Assembly (NCBI RefSeq): GCF_024345475.1
Contig: NZ_JAGQBE010000007.1
Span: forward strand, 1-63,270
DNA: 63,270 nt
From: Cyanobium sp. T1B-Tous
GTDB taxonomy: Bacteria > Cyanobacteriota > Cyanobacteriia > PCC-6307 > Cyanobiaceae
Direction of reading: 5' to 3'
Shown: positions 12,047-19,328 of the stretch, one piece after another
Numbering within the stretch: position 1 is the stretch's first letter
How the letters are laid out: the number at the start of each line of letters is the position of its first letter
Program-made: the position numbers and the translations under genes
Notes under the pieces: model-generated
Seen by the model: only the letters and a program-made list of their open reading frames with translations
What the model was told of the DNA's origin: nothing
Database searches by the model: none

Positions 12047-13000
12047 TCACGGGTTCCATTCTGGTTGACGGCGCCGACGGTCGAGACGTTCTGCCAATCC
12101 AACCACCAAGAGCAACCAGGCCGTACCCGCCAGGGTGAGCAGGGTGTAGGTGGCTGGGGGCGCAGGAATCACAAAGGGCAGCAGGGCCAGGCCAAAGGCC
12201 GGAGGACAGCGGAGCTGCGATAACCGCAACAGCAAGGCCGTGGCCAGCATCGCCAGGAAGGAGGCCAGGGGCACCACCCCCAAGACCTGCACCAGGGCAA
12301 GGCCCGCCGCCGCCGCGCCACCGGTGACCACCAGCACGGCGAGGGGGCGGCCCAGCCAGGGGCAATGGTCGCGATCGGCCAGCATGTCCCAGGCGATCAC
12401 CAGCAGGGGCGGATAGAGCACCAGATGGGAGCCCAGCAGCTGCACCAACACCAGCGCTCCAGCGAGGAAGACGGCCAGGGGCCAGAGCCAGGGCAGGCGC
12501 CATGGTCCCGGCCGCGGTGACGCCGCAGGGGGGGCTGGCGTCGGGATGGGTGCCGTCGGAATGGCGGGAGCCAGGGAGGCGCGCAAAACCACCAGCAGGG
12601 CCAACCCTCCCGTGCCCGCGAGGATGGCCAAGGGGTACATCCAACTGGTGATTCCCAGGGCCAGCGGCAGGATCCCTGCCGAGATGGCCGGCACGATCGG
12701 CGAACGCAGGGCCCTGATCACCAGCAGACAGGTCGCCAGATCCAACACCACCGCCAGGGGGCCATAGGGCAACAGGCGGGTGATCAACACCCCCAGCAAC
12801 GCCGTCACGACGGGCGTGACGGCCAGCAACACGGGAGCACGGGCCCAGCGGCCTCCGGGATCGGCAAACACCACCGAGGCCAGGGCCCCCAGCTCTGGGA
12901 ACAACAGAAAACCCACGCCGGTGGCCCTGACCAGGGCCGTCATCAGGGCCAGGTACAGAGCCGCGGCCAGAACAGGCCCAACCCAAGGAACGGACTTCAA
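12047..13000 (-). CDS. Multi-pass membrane protein of unknown function (HPP-like topology)
   Basis: 317 residues from a TTG at 13000. About eight to ten hydrophobic helices lie in two halves separated by a Pro/Ala-rich linker near residue 160. Each half has a similar pattern (FPELGALASVVFADP in the first, YPPLLVIAWDMLADRDHCPW in the second), suggesting an internal duplication. The pattern recalls HPP-family membrane proteins, but I cannot confirm the family. It is the first gene of a chain with the VOC protein and mutS2. Confidence 0.6.
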   Translation of the reverse strand: MKSVPWVGPVLAAALYLALMTALVRATGVGFLLFPELGALASVVFADPGGRWARAPVLLAVTPVVTALLGVLITRLLPYGPLAVVLDLATCLLVIRALRSPIVPAISAGILPLALGITSWMYPLAILAGTGGLALLVVLRASLAPAIPTAPIPTPAPPAASPRPGPWRLPWLWPLAVFLAGALVLVQLLGSHLVLYPPLLVIAWDMLADRDHCPWLGRPLAVLVVTGGAAAAGLALVQVLGVVPLASFLAMLATALLLRLSQLRCPPAFGLALLPFVIPAPPATYTLLTLAGTAWLLLVVGLAERLDRRRRQPEWNP

Positions 13001-13018
13001 ATCAGGCCCGCCTTCCCA

Positions 13019-14020
13019 TCAGCCCTGGCGCAGCCAGGCGGCCGCATCACAGGCGTGATACGTGAGGATCAGATCGGCCCCAGCCCGCTTGAAGCAGAGC
13101 AGGGTTTCCAGCACCACGGCCCGCTCGTCGATCCAGCCCTTTTCTGCGGCGGCCTTCACCATCGCGTATTCGCCGCTGACGTTGTAGGCGGCAATCGGCA
13201 GCTCGGTTTCGCCACGCAGCCGATGAATGATGTCGAGGTAGGCCAGGCCGGGCTTCACCATGAGGATGTCGGCCCCTTCCTGCTCATCGAGCAGGGCCTC
13301 GGTGAGGGCTTCGCGGCCGTTGGCCGGATCCATCTGGTAGGTGCTCTTATCGCCGGGGATCGGCTTGCCGGCGGCAGCGCGGGGGGCTGAATCGAGGGCT
13401 TCGCGGAAGGGGCCGTAGTACGCGGAGGCGTACTTGGCGGTGTAGCTGATGATCCCCACATGCTCGAACCCCTCCTCATCGAGGGCTTCGCGGATGGCGC
13501 CGACGCGGCCGTCCATCATGTCGCTGGGGCCAATCAGATCAGCACCAGCGCGGGCCTGGGCCACGGCCTGGCGGCAGAGGATCGCCACGGTTTCGTCATT
13601 GAGCACCACCCCCTCACTGCTGACGATGCCGTCGTGGCCGTCGCAGGAGTAGGGATCGAGGGCCACGTCGGTCATGATCGCCATGCCGGGATGCGCCTCC
13701 TTGAGGTGGCGGATCGCCCGGGGGATCAGGCCGCCCTCGTTGAAGCATTCGGCGCCATCTTCGGTTTTGAGGCCATCGGCCACCTTGGGGAAGAGCACCA
13801 CGCAGCGGATGCCGAGATCCCAGGCCCGGCCCGCCTCCTGCACGAGTCCTTCCAGGCTCCAGCGCATGGCCCCGGGCATGGCCCCGATCGGCTCGTTGGT
13901 GGCGCCCTCATGCACAAAGAGCGGGTAGATGAAATCGGCCGCACTGAGGTGATGCTCCCGCACCATCGCCCGCAGGGCCGGGGTGCGGCGCAGACGGCGG
14001 GGACGGTAGGTGAGCTCCAT
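13019..14020 (-). CDS. hemB: Delta-aminolevulinic acid dehydratase (porphobilinogen synthase)
   Basis: 333 residues. Condenses two 5-aminolevulinate molecules to porphobilinogen, an early step of haem, chlorophyll and bilin synthesis. Active-site lysines lie in VKPGLAYLDI and in the YTAKYASAYYGPFR region. The metal site segment DVALDPYSCDGHDG has Asp in place of the cysteine-rich zinc motif of animals and E. coli, which is the magnesium-type site of plants and cyanobacteria. The ATG at 14020 gives the usual MELTYRPRRLRRT start; the open frame extends further upstream without homology. Confidence 0.97.
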   Translation of the reverse strand: MELTYRPRRLRRTPALRAMVREHHLSAADFIYPLFVHEGATNEPIGAMPGAMRWSLEGLVQEAGRAWDLGIRCVVLFPKVADGLKTEDGAECFNEGGLIPRAIRHLKEAHPGMAIMTDVALDPYSCDGHDGIVSSEGVVLNDETVAILCRQAVAQARAGADLIGPSDMMDGRVGAIREALDEEGFEHVGIISYTAKYASAYYGPFREALDSAPRAAAGKPIPGDKSTYQMDPANGREALTEALLDEQEGADILMVKPGLAYLDIIHRLRGETELPIAAYNVSGEYAMVKAAAEKGWIDERAVVLETLLCFKRAGADLILTYHACDAAAWLRQG

Positions 14021-14045
14021 GGCGGCGATCTGGCTGGGGCGGATC

Positions 14046-15029
14046 CTAGAGACGGGCCGCCTGGATCCATCCCGCACGGGGATCGGCACTGCGGGCAGCG
14101 CGCAGCTGCTCCAGCAGCCGCCGCTCCTCGGCACTGAGAGGCTCGGGCAGTTTGAGCACGGGCGTGAGGAGCAGATCGCCACGGCCGTCCTTGAGGGGCC
14201 AGCCCTTGCCCTTGAGCCGCAGGCTGCGGCCCAGGGTCATGCCCGGAGGCACCTGCACCGAGGCCTCGCCATCGGGCGTGGCCACCCGCACCTCGCCGCC
14301 GAGGGCCAGCTCATCAAGGCTGAGGGGCAGCTCGGCCCGCAGCTGGTCGCCGTCCAGCTTCCACACCGGATGCTCCTGCATCTGGAGGTTGAGGTAGAGA
14401 TCGCCGCGGCGACCGGTGCCGGGCTGCAGGTTGCCCTTGCCCTTGAGCCGCAGACGGCTGCCGTGCTTGACGCCGGGCGGGATCCGCACCTGCACCCGCT
14501 CCTCATTGACAGCCAGGGTGCGTTCCGAGCCGCGGAACGCATCGGCAAAGGACAGGCTGATGCTCACTTCGGCATCGAGATTGACCGGGCTGCTGCGGGC
14601 CCCACCCGGTACGCCACCCCCAAAGCCAGGACCGCCAAAGCCCCCGGGGAAGCCGGAGCCAAAACCAAATCCTCCCGGTGCCCCCCCGCTCGCCGGACCA
14701 CCGAAACGCCCGAGCAGGTCGTTGATGAAGTCGTCGAAGTTGCCGTAGCGACCGAAGTCAACGTCAACACCTGAGCCGCCGGGACCACCCCCCGCCTGGC
14801 TCCAGTACTGGCCGAATTGCTCGTAGCGCCGGCGTTTTTCGGGATCGGACAGCACCTCATAGGCCTCACTGACCTCCTTGAACTTGGCCTCAGCCCCCGC
14901 ATCTCCAGGATTCACATCCGGGTGGTATTGGCGCGCCAACTTCCGGAACGCTCGCTTGATCGTGTCGGCATCGGCGCCACGCTCCACGCCCAACACATTG
15001 AAGTAGTCGCGGTAGCCGTTCGCGCCCAT
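14046..15029 (-). CDS. DnaJ-type (CbpA-like, class II) co-chaperone
   Basis: 327 residues. N-terminal J domain (about 5-70) with the HPD motif (YHPDVNP) that stimulates DnaK ATPase. Then a Gly/Phe-rich linker (about 85-140), followed by two substrate-binding beta domains typical of DnaJ C-terminal regions ([19 protein letters not shown] and [18 protein letters not shown]). The Cys-rich zinc finger of class I DnaJ is absent. The ATG at 15029 ([15 protein letters not shown]) is preferred over 15044, because the J domain begins immediately. Confidence 0.93.
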   Translation of the reverse strand: MGANGYRDYFNVLGVERGADADTIKRAFRKLARQYHPDVNPGDAGAEAKFKEVSEAYEVLSDPEKRRRYEQFGQYWSQAGGGPGGSGVDVDFGRYGNFDDFINDLLGRFGGPASGGAPGGFGFGSGFPGGFGGPGFGGGVPGGARSSPVNLDAEVSISLSFADAFRGSERTLAVNEERVQVRIPPGVKHGSRLRLKGKGNLQPGTGRRGDLYLNLQMQEHPVWKLDGDQLRAELPLSLDELALGGEVRVATPDGEASVQVPPGMTLGRSLRLKGKGWPLKDGRGDLLLTPVLKLPEPLSAEERRLLEQLRAARSADPRAGWIQAARL

Positions 15030-15192
15030 CGACCTGGTGTCCACCGCCGTGCACCCAGTGTCTCAGCCCCTGGCACCGACCGCCGACGCCCGAAAGGGCG
15101 GAAGGCCGAACGCCTCCTCCTCCGGATTTGCCCACAGACCATGGGCCGCACCGCTCGCCAGGCCTAGCCTCAAAAGCCCCCAGCGTCTCCGG

Positions 15193-15639
15193 ATGGCCGC
15201 TCTCGGTTCCCTGCGTTCCAGCCTGTTGATCGGCCTGAGCACGGTGCTGCTCGGCTTCACGGCCACCGCCAGTGCGGGCAGCGGCGTCCAGGGCCTGGGC
15301 AGCTCCACCACCCCCAGCCTGGGCGAGGCCCTGGAGGCCTCCACCCCCGAACAGAAGGCCCTCAGTGCCCACCTGCGGGCCAAGGGCGCCATCTTCTACG
15401 GGGCCTGGTGGTGTCCGGCCTGCTTCCAACAGAAAAACCTGTTCGGCAAGGAGGGCGGCAACACCCTGCCCTACGTGGAGTGCGACAAGAGCGACGACGG
15501 CCGGGCCCGCTGCGTCGCCGCCAACATCCGCGCGTTCCCCACTTGGGACCTGGCGGGCAAGGAACGCCGCGAAGGTGTGCAGACCCTTGAGGAGCTCAAA
15601 ATCTGGAGTGGCTTCTCCTCAGCCCCGAAGCAACCCTGA
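15193..15639 (+). CDS. Exported thioredoxin-like protein, VKOR-associated Trx type
   Basis: 148 residues. An N-terminal hydrophobic signal/anchor (about 1-30) is followed by a thioredoxin-like domain with the CxxC motif in WWCPACFQQKNLFG and a second cysteine pair (VECDKSDDGRARC), ending in the cis-Pro-like FPTW. This is the Trx module that is fused to vitamin-K epoxide reductase in cyanobacteria and LTO1. Here it stands alone, so it probably shuttles electrons or disulfides in the lumen/periplasm with a VKOR encoded elsewhere. The start at ATG 15193 places the signal peptide at the N-terminus. Confidence 0.85.
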   Translation: MAALGSLRSSLLIGLSTVLLGFTATASAGSGVQGLGSSTTPSLGEALEASTPEQKALSAHLRAKGAIFYGAWWCPACFQQKNLFGKEGGNTLPYVECDKSDDGRARCVAANIRAFPTWDLAGKERREGVQTLEELKIWSGFSSAPKQP

Positions 15640-15650
15640 CCCCCAGCAAC

Positions 15651-15690
15651 CCTGACCCAAGCTGACCTGACCCAAGCTGACCTGAGCCAA
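15651..15690. repeat. Short tandem repeat, 15-bp unit
   Basis: The unit CCTGACCCAAGCTGA occurs at 15651-15665 and 15666-15680, with a partial third copy (CCTGAGCCAA) to 15690. It lies in the gap between two exported-protein genes. It probably arose by slippage; no function is visible. Confidence 0.7.
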
Positions 15691-15717
15691 CCCCCAGTGC
15701 CCGATCGACGCTTTCCC

Positions 15718-16176
15718 ATGGCCCGCTCCCAATCGATTTCGGCTCCCATCCCGTCGCCTCGCCTGAGCACGCCAAGCCTGACCAAGCCACGCCTGACCCC
15801 CGGCCTGGCCCCGTCGCTCCTGGTGGCCGTCCTGGCGTTTCTGAGCCAGGGGGCCCAGGCCCAAGGCCTGGCGCCCATGGTGGGGGCCAGTGCCATCCAG
15901 GGGACCCTCCAGGGCACTTCCACGCCGACTTACACGGGCGTGCTCGACAGGGCGCGCACCACGCTGGGCACGGCCACCAGTGCTCAGGCCGGAGGCGGTG
16001 CGGCCGCAGCCACCGGAGCGCCCACGGGCGGGTCTGACTCAGCAGCTCAGGCTGGGCCCAACCTGGCCAGTGGCGCCCCGAGCGGGGCCTCCGTGAATGG
16101 TCAACGGATCCCGCTCTGCTCCCACGGCGGCCCCTGCCAGGGGGCGATGCTGAGGGCCATGGGGCAACAGCCTTGA
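15718..16176 (+). CDS. Exported low-complexity protein of unknown function
   Basis: 152 residues from the ATG at 15718 (a GTG at 15697 would add seven). The Ser/Pro/Thr-rich N-terminus leads to a hydrophobic core and the cleavage-like site GAQAQG, so it is probably exported. The mature part is rich in Gly, Ala, Thr and Ser with no obvious fold until a short C-terminal motif with two cysteines, IPLCSHGGPCQGAMLR. No family was recognised. The composition makes disorder likely, so confidence in expression is moderate. Confidence 0.55.
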   Translation: MARSQSISAPIPSPRLSTPSLTKPRLTPGLAPSLLVAVLAFLSQGAQAQGLAPMVGASAIQGTLQGTSTPTYTGVLDRARTTLGTATSAQAGGGAAAATGAPTGGSDSAAQAGPNLASGAPSGASVNGQRIPLCSHGGPCQGAMLRAMGQQP

Positions 16177-16241
16177 TCCCAGGGGCTTGCAGCCCCCTCC
16201 AGGCGGCTTTAAGAGGGGTCTGGACCCTGCCACGTTGATCG

Positions 16242-16403
16242 GTGCTCGACATCACCACCCTGCGCAACGAGTGCATCCAGGTCTGCCTCGAAGCGGACGG
16301 CATCCGCTGCTGCTGCCTGGTGTCCTCGTACCACCTGGCGGAGTCGAAGCTCCCCCAGCTGAGGGCCGCCATCACGCGCCAGGCCACCGCCAGCCCAGCC
16401 TGA
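16242..16403 (+). CDS. Small Cys-rich ORF (53 residues)
   Basis: GTG at 16242 to TGA at 16403; the frame is closed by a TGA just 6 nt upstream of the GTG, so this is the first possible start. The peptide opens MLDITTLRNECIQVCLEADG and has a Cys triplet (IRCCCLVSS), then an amphipathic helix (AESKLPQLRAAIT). Five cysteines in 53 residues suggest metal binding or disulfides. No family was recognised. Confidence is moderate because short GC-rich frames are often open by chance. Confidence 0.5.
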   Translation: MLDITTLRNECIQVCLEADGIRCCCLVSSYHLAESKLPQLRAAITRQATASPA

Positions 16404-16706
16404 CCAGCCGATCAATGGCCTCAATCAGGCGGGACTTCACCCCTGGGACGATTCAGGCTGAAGCTTGCAGATGAAGCTTGCAGATCAAGCTTGAAGTGGT
16501 GGAGCGGATATTGGGCCTGGCTACCTAGACCCATCAACAGGGCCACATCAGATGGGATGACATTAAAATCTATCGATCTCTCAAGAGATATTGATTCGAA
16601 CTCATAGACCCAAAGACACCCAGCCTTGAACACCCATTCAAGGACTTTTAGAATTTTTCAACTGCAATCTCAACTTTGCGTCCAGAACGCCCTCTACCAC
16701 CCCGCC
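16404..16706. other. Intergenic region, lower GC, no gene seen
   Basis: About 303 bp without a supported gene. It is clearly richer in A and T than its surroundings. It contains a 13-bp direct repeat, GAAGCTTGCAGAT, at 16460-16472 and 16473-16485, followed by a related CAAGCTTGAAG. There is also a small inverted repeat ATCTCT/AGAGAT near 16575-16590 and a stronger stem-loop at 16624-16643. Promoters for the SemiSWEET-like gene are probably here, but none can be assigned with confidence. Confidence 0.6.
16624..16658 (+). terminator. Stem-loop followed by T-rich tract
   Basis: CCTTGAA (16624-16630), six-nt loop, TTCAAGG (16637-16643), then ACTTTTAGAATTTTT. The 7-bp stem and T-rich tail fit a weak intrinsic terminator for upstream transcription or a leader structure of the SemiSWEET-like gene that starts 49 nt later. 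Confidence 0.4.
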
Positions 16707-17051
16707 ATGAGCCAGCCATCATCCGCCATTGAAATCCTTGGCTACGTGGCCGCCTCCCTGACCACCTCAAGCTTCATTCCCCAGGCGATGAGAACGCTTA
16801 GCAGCAGCGATACCAGGGGGATTTCGCTCAGCATGTACACCTTGTTCACCAGTGGAATCGCCCTCTGGCTGATTTATGGAGCGCTGACAGGGAATGGCCC
16901 CCTCATCATCGCCAATGCGATCACCGTTGTACTCTCCGGGCTCATCCTGCAACGCAAGCTGGAGAATCATCGCGGGGACAATGGCGGCAGCCCCAACTCC
17001 GGCGATCGCAAGACGGGCGGCAAACGGAAGAGGATCAAGCTCAGAACCTAG
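16707..17051 (+). CDS. SemiSWEET / PQ-loop sugar transporter-like protein
   Basis: 114 residues. Three predicted membrane helices at about 5-28, 38-60 and 65-85. Helix 1 carries the PQ-loop signature (TTSSFIPQAMRTL) and helix 2 the pattern TSGIALWLIYG, as in bacterial SemiSWEETs, which dimerise to move mono- or disaccharides by facilitated diffusion. The Lys/Arg-rich tail after residue 88 is unusual. Base composition here is lower in GC than the flanks, suggesting recent acquisition. The ATG at 16707 puts MSQPSSAIEILGYVAA at the start. Confidence 0.82.
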   Translation: MSQPSSAIEILGYVAASLTTSSFIPQAMRTLSSSDTRGISLSMYTLFTSGIALWLIYGALTGNGPLIIANAITVVLSGLILQRKLENHRGDNGGSPNSGDRKTGGKRKRIKLRT

Positions 17052-17106
17052 CCAAATACTTAACCAGAGCTAACGAGAGCCCCTGGAATCACTTCGACAG
17101 CGAGCG

Positions 17107-17469
17107 CTAGGTGCCGACATAGGCCGGGATGATACTGAATAGAATGGCAAGCGCCAGAGCCGCCAAACAGTTTTCCAGGCTTCGCAATCCGGCAAACAAA
17201 TGATTGACATCATTGCCGCTCGTTTGGGTGATCCTATACAACTTTGAGCTGCTCAGGTAGAGGGCGTAGCAGGAGTAGCCAGCAGCAGCGAAAGAAGCCA
17301 CCCCAAACATGACCTCTTGCCAATTTTGGCCAGAAAAACTCGGAAGGCTAGACGCAGCCTTGAAAACAACGAGAGCAGCAATCGCCATGGCAGCGATTCT
17401 CTGCTTGGCCACAAGCTGCCGAAACTCGACATCTTGCTTTGGAGTGAATTCCAGCTGGGATTTTGACAT
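17107..17469 (-). CDS. Small membrane protein of unknown function
   Basis: 120 residues from the ATG at 17469. A polar N-terminus with Lys/Gln-rich residues is followed by three or four hydrophobic helices (about 27-45, 52-75, 95-118). No family was recognised. It is convergent with the SemiSWEET-like gene and shares its lower GC content, so both may belong to one acquired segment. Confidence 0.55.
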   Translation of the reverse strand: MSKSQLEFTPKQDVEFRQLVAKQRIAAMAIAALVVFKAASSLPSFSGQNWQEVMFGVASFAAAGYSCYALYLSSSKLYRITQTSGNDVNHLFAGLRSLENCLAALALAILFSIIPAYVGT

Positions 17470-17611
17470 CAAGCCAGTCTTGCCTTTGGGGCCAGCGTAG
17501 GCCGCCCAAGACAGGCTGGTTCAGCCTTGACCAGCCCTTTCCCAACCACGAACAATGCCCTCTACAGGGCCCCAGGCCCCCCAAGATGGATGAACCCATC
17601 CCCGGCAGACG

Positions 17612-18247
17612 GTGCTGCACTCCCCCGCCTGCGAACGCAACAAAGGACCAATCCTGGCGATGCTGCAGGACTGGCTCCCTGAGGGCGCCCAGGTGCTGGA
17701 GATCGGCTCAGGCAGTGGCCAGCATGCCGCGTTCTTCTGCGGGCAGGTGCCGGAGTTGGTCTGGCAGCCCAGCGAACGGGAGGGCGTCCTGGCGATGCTC
17801 CAGGCCCAGCTGGTGACCCCCAACCCAATCCCCCTGGCATTCGGTGCCCGGCTGCTCCCACCGATCCCGTTGGATGTCACCGAGGCTGGGCAGTGGCCCC
17901 ACCAGAGCTTCGACGCCGTGTTCACGGCCAACACCTGTCACATCATGCCGGCCCTGGCCCTGCCCCAGCTGCTGGCCGGTGCCGCCCGGGTGCTGGTGCC
18001 CGGCGGGCTGTTGCTGCTCTACGGCCCCTTTCACGACCGGGGCGTCCACACCGCCGCCAGCAACATCGCCTTCGACGAGCACCTCCGCAGCCTCGATCCG
18101 GCCATGGGTGTACGGGATGCGGTGGAGCTCCAGGAGCAGGGTGCCGCCCTGGGCCTCCAGCCGCTGGCTGATGTGGCGATGCCCGCCAACAACCGCACCC
18201 TGATCTTCCAGCAGGCGGCCTTGAACGCCAGCCGACTCCAGCCATGA
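17612..18247 (+). CDS. DUF938 SAM-dependent methyltransferase-like protein
   Basis: 211 residues from a GTG at 17612. The class I methyltransferase motif I is VLEIGSGSGQHAAFF, followed by the WQPSER segment typical of DUF938, motif II-like FDAVFTANTCHIM and post-motif GGLLLLYGPF. The substrate is unknown. Its stop overlaps the ATG of the pirin gene (ATGA), so the two are translationally coupled. Confidence 0.85.
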   Translation: MLHSPACERNKGPILAMLQDWLPEGAQVLEIGSGSGQHAAFFCGQVPELVWQPSEREGVLAMLQAQLVTPNPIPLAFGARLLPPIPLDVTEAGQWPHQSFDAVFTANTCHIMPALALPQLLAGAARVLVPGGLLLLYGPFHDRGVHTAASNIAFDEHLRSLDPAMGVRDAVELQEQGAALGLQPLADVAMPANNRTLIFQQAALNASRLQP

Positions 18248-18957
18248 CGCCCCAATCCACCCCTGCGGCCTCCGTGTTCCGCCCGGCCGCCGAGCGCTTC
18301 CACAGCCAGCTCGACTGGCTCGACAGCTGGCACTCCTTTTCCTTTGGCGGCCATCACGATCCCGCCTGGATGGGATTTGGGCCGTTGCGGGTGATCAACG
18401 ACGACACGATCGCCGCTGGCCGGGGCTTCGGCATGCACCCCCACCGCGACATGGAAATCATCACGGTGATGGTGGACGGCCAGCTCGAGCACCGCGATTC
18501 CATGGGCCACAGCGAGGTGCTGCGGGCCGGCGAGGTGCAGTGCATGGGCGCCGGCACCGGTTTGGTGCACAGCGAGGTGAATGGGGGCGAGCGGGCCTGC
18601 CGGCTGCTGCAGATCTGGATTGAACCCAGCCAAGTCGGCCTGTCCCCGACCTACGCCCAGAAGCCCTTCTCCATCGGGACTGACTGGACGCCGATCTTGG
18701 ATCCCGAGCAGGGCGGCGGCGCCCTGGCGATCCAGCGCCCTGTGCGGCTGTGGCGGGCCCAACCGGAGGCTGGCCAGAGCCTGCCCCTGGCGATCACGGC
18801 TGGACGTCAGGGCTGGATCCAGCTGATCAGCGGTGGTGGCCAGGCCGCAGGCCGCACCCTCGAACAGGGCGATGGGCTCGGGTTTGAAGCCGGCGCCCTG
18901 GACCACTTCACGGCAACCTCCGGCGGGGCCGACCTGCTGCTGTTCGAACTCCACTGA
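18244..18957 (+). CDS. Pirin-family bicupin (quercetinase-like)
   Basis: 237 residues. N-terminal cupin with the metal ligands in GFGMHPHRDMEIIT and VHSEVN, preceded by the conserved SWHSFSFGGHHDP opening; a second, degenerate cupin follows from about 130. Bacterial pirins such as YhhW oxidise quercetin in vitro, but their cellular role is uncertain. It is coupled to the DUF938 gene upstream and convergent with the tmRNA gene downstream. Confidence 0.92.
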   Translation: MTPQSTPAASVFRPAAERFHSQLDWLDSWHSFSFGGHHDPAWMGFGPLRVINDDTIAAGRGFGMHPHRDMEIITVMVDGQLEHRDSMGHSEVLRAGEVQCMGAGTGLVHSEVNGGERACRLLQIWIEPSQVGLSPTYAQKPFSIGTDWTPILDPEQGGGALAIQRPVRLWRAQPEAGQSLPLAITAGRQGWIQLISGGGQAAGRTLEQGDGLGFEAGALDHFTATSGGADLLLFELH

Positions 18958-19013
18958 ACGGCGGAGGGCCATCACGGTGGCTCCGCAGGGGCAAATCCGG
19001 CTGAACGGCCCAC

Positions 19014-19036
19014 TAAAAAGGCCCCTTCCAGGGCCC
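19014..19036 (-). terminator. Intrinsic terminator of ssrA
   Basis: On the minus strand the arms GGCCC and GGGCC (19035-19031 and 19024-19020) form a stem with a 6-nt loop, followed by a run of five T (19019-19015). It closes the tmRNA precursor and may also slow transcription from the convergent pirin gene. Confidence 0.65.
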
Positions 19037-19295
19037 ATGGGTCATTTGGGTGATAAGGCTGACCTCACCCCATCTCCCTTACAGGGTCAGGCAGCCACAG
19101 GGGCGGTCTGACGGGAGAAACGAACGATGTTGTTCGCTGTTACGGGTTCGCTCTTACCGAGCAGGCTTCAGTCACCCTCCTTATACCCCGTCGAAACCAT
19201 TGCAGCCCCGGGATGGGGGAATGGAGCTGAGCGGAATCGAACCGCTGTCCGAAGCACCGGTGTGAGCCACCTAGTCCGGCCGAAACCGGACTGGT
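19014..19295 (-). ncRNA. ssrA: Permuted two-piece transfer-messenger RNA (tmRNA)
   Basis: tmRNA rescues stalled ribosomes. On the minus strand the acceptor segment comes first (about 19295-19222), containing a hairpin (arms at 19292-19286 and 19279-19273), the T-arm GGTTCGATTCC and 3' end CAGCTCCA. A 12-nt spacer (19221-19210) follows, then the coding segment starting GGGGCTGCAATGGTTTCGAC at 19209. GGGGCUG pairs with CAGCUCC and gives the G3-U70 wobble that specifies alanine. The tag frame runs 19137-19087 and encodes ANNIVRFSRQTAPVAA then TGA. This acceptor-before-coding order is the permuted form known from alpha-cyanobacteria. The outer 5' boundary is approximate; CCA is not encoded. Confidence 0.95.
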
Positions 19296-19328
19296 TCATT
19301 GTGGCAGCAGGCACGGGCTGACGCAGGG

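Noticed and set aside
15651-15690. Tandem repeat as a CRISPR array
   Set aside because: Units are directly adjacent without spacers, and no cas gene is present.
19222-19295. Acceptor half of the tmRNA as an ordinary tRNA
   Set aside because: The T-arm is tRNA-like but no D-arm or anticodon arm precedes it, and the coding half with the tag follows.
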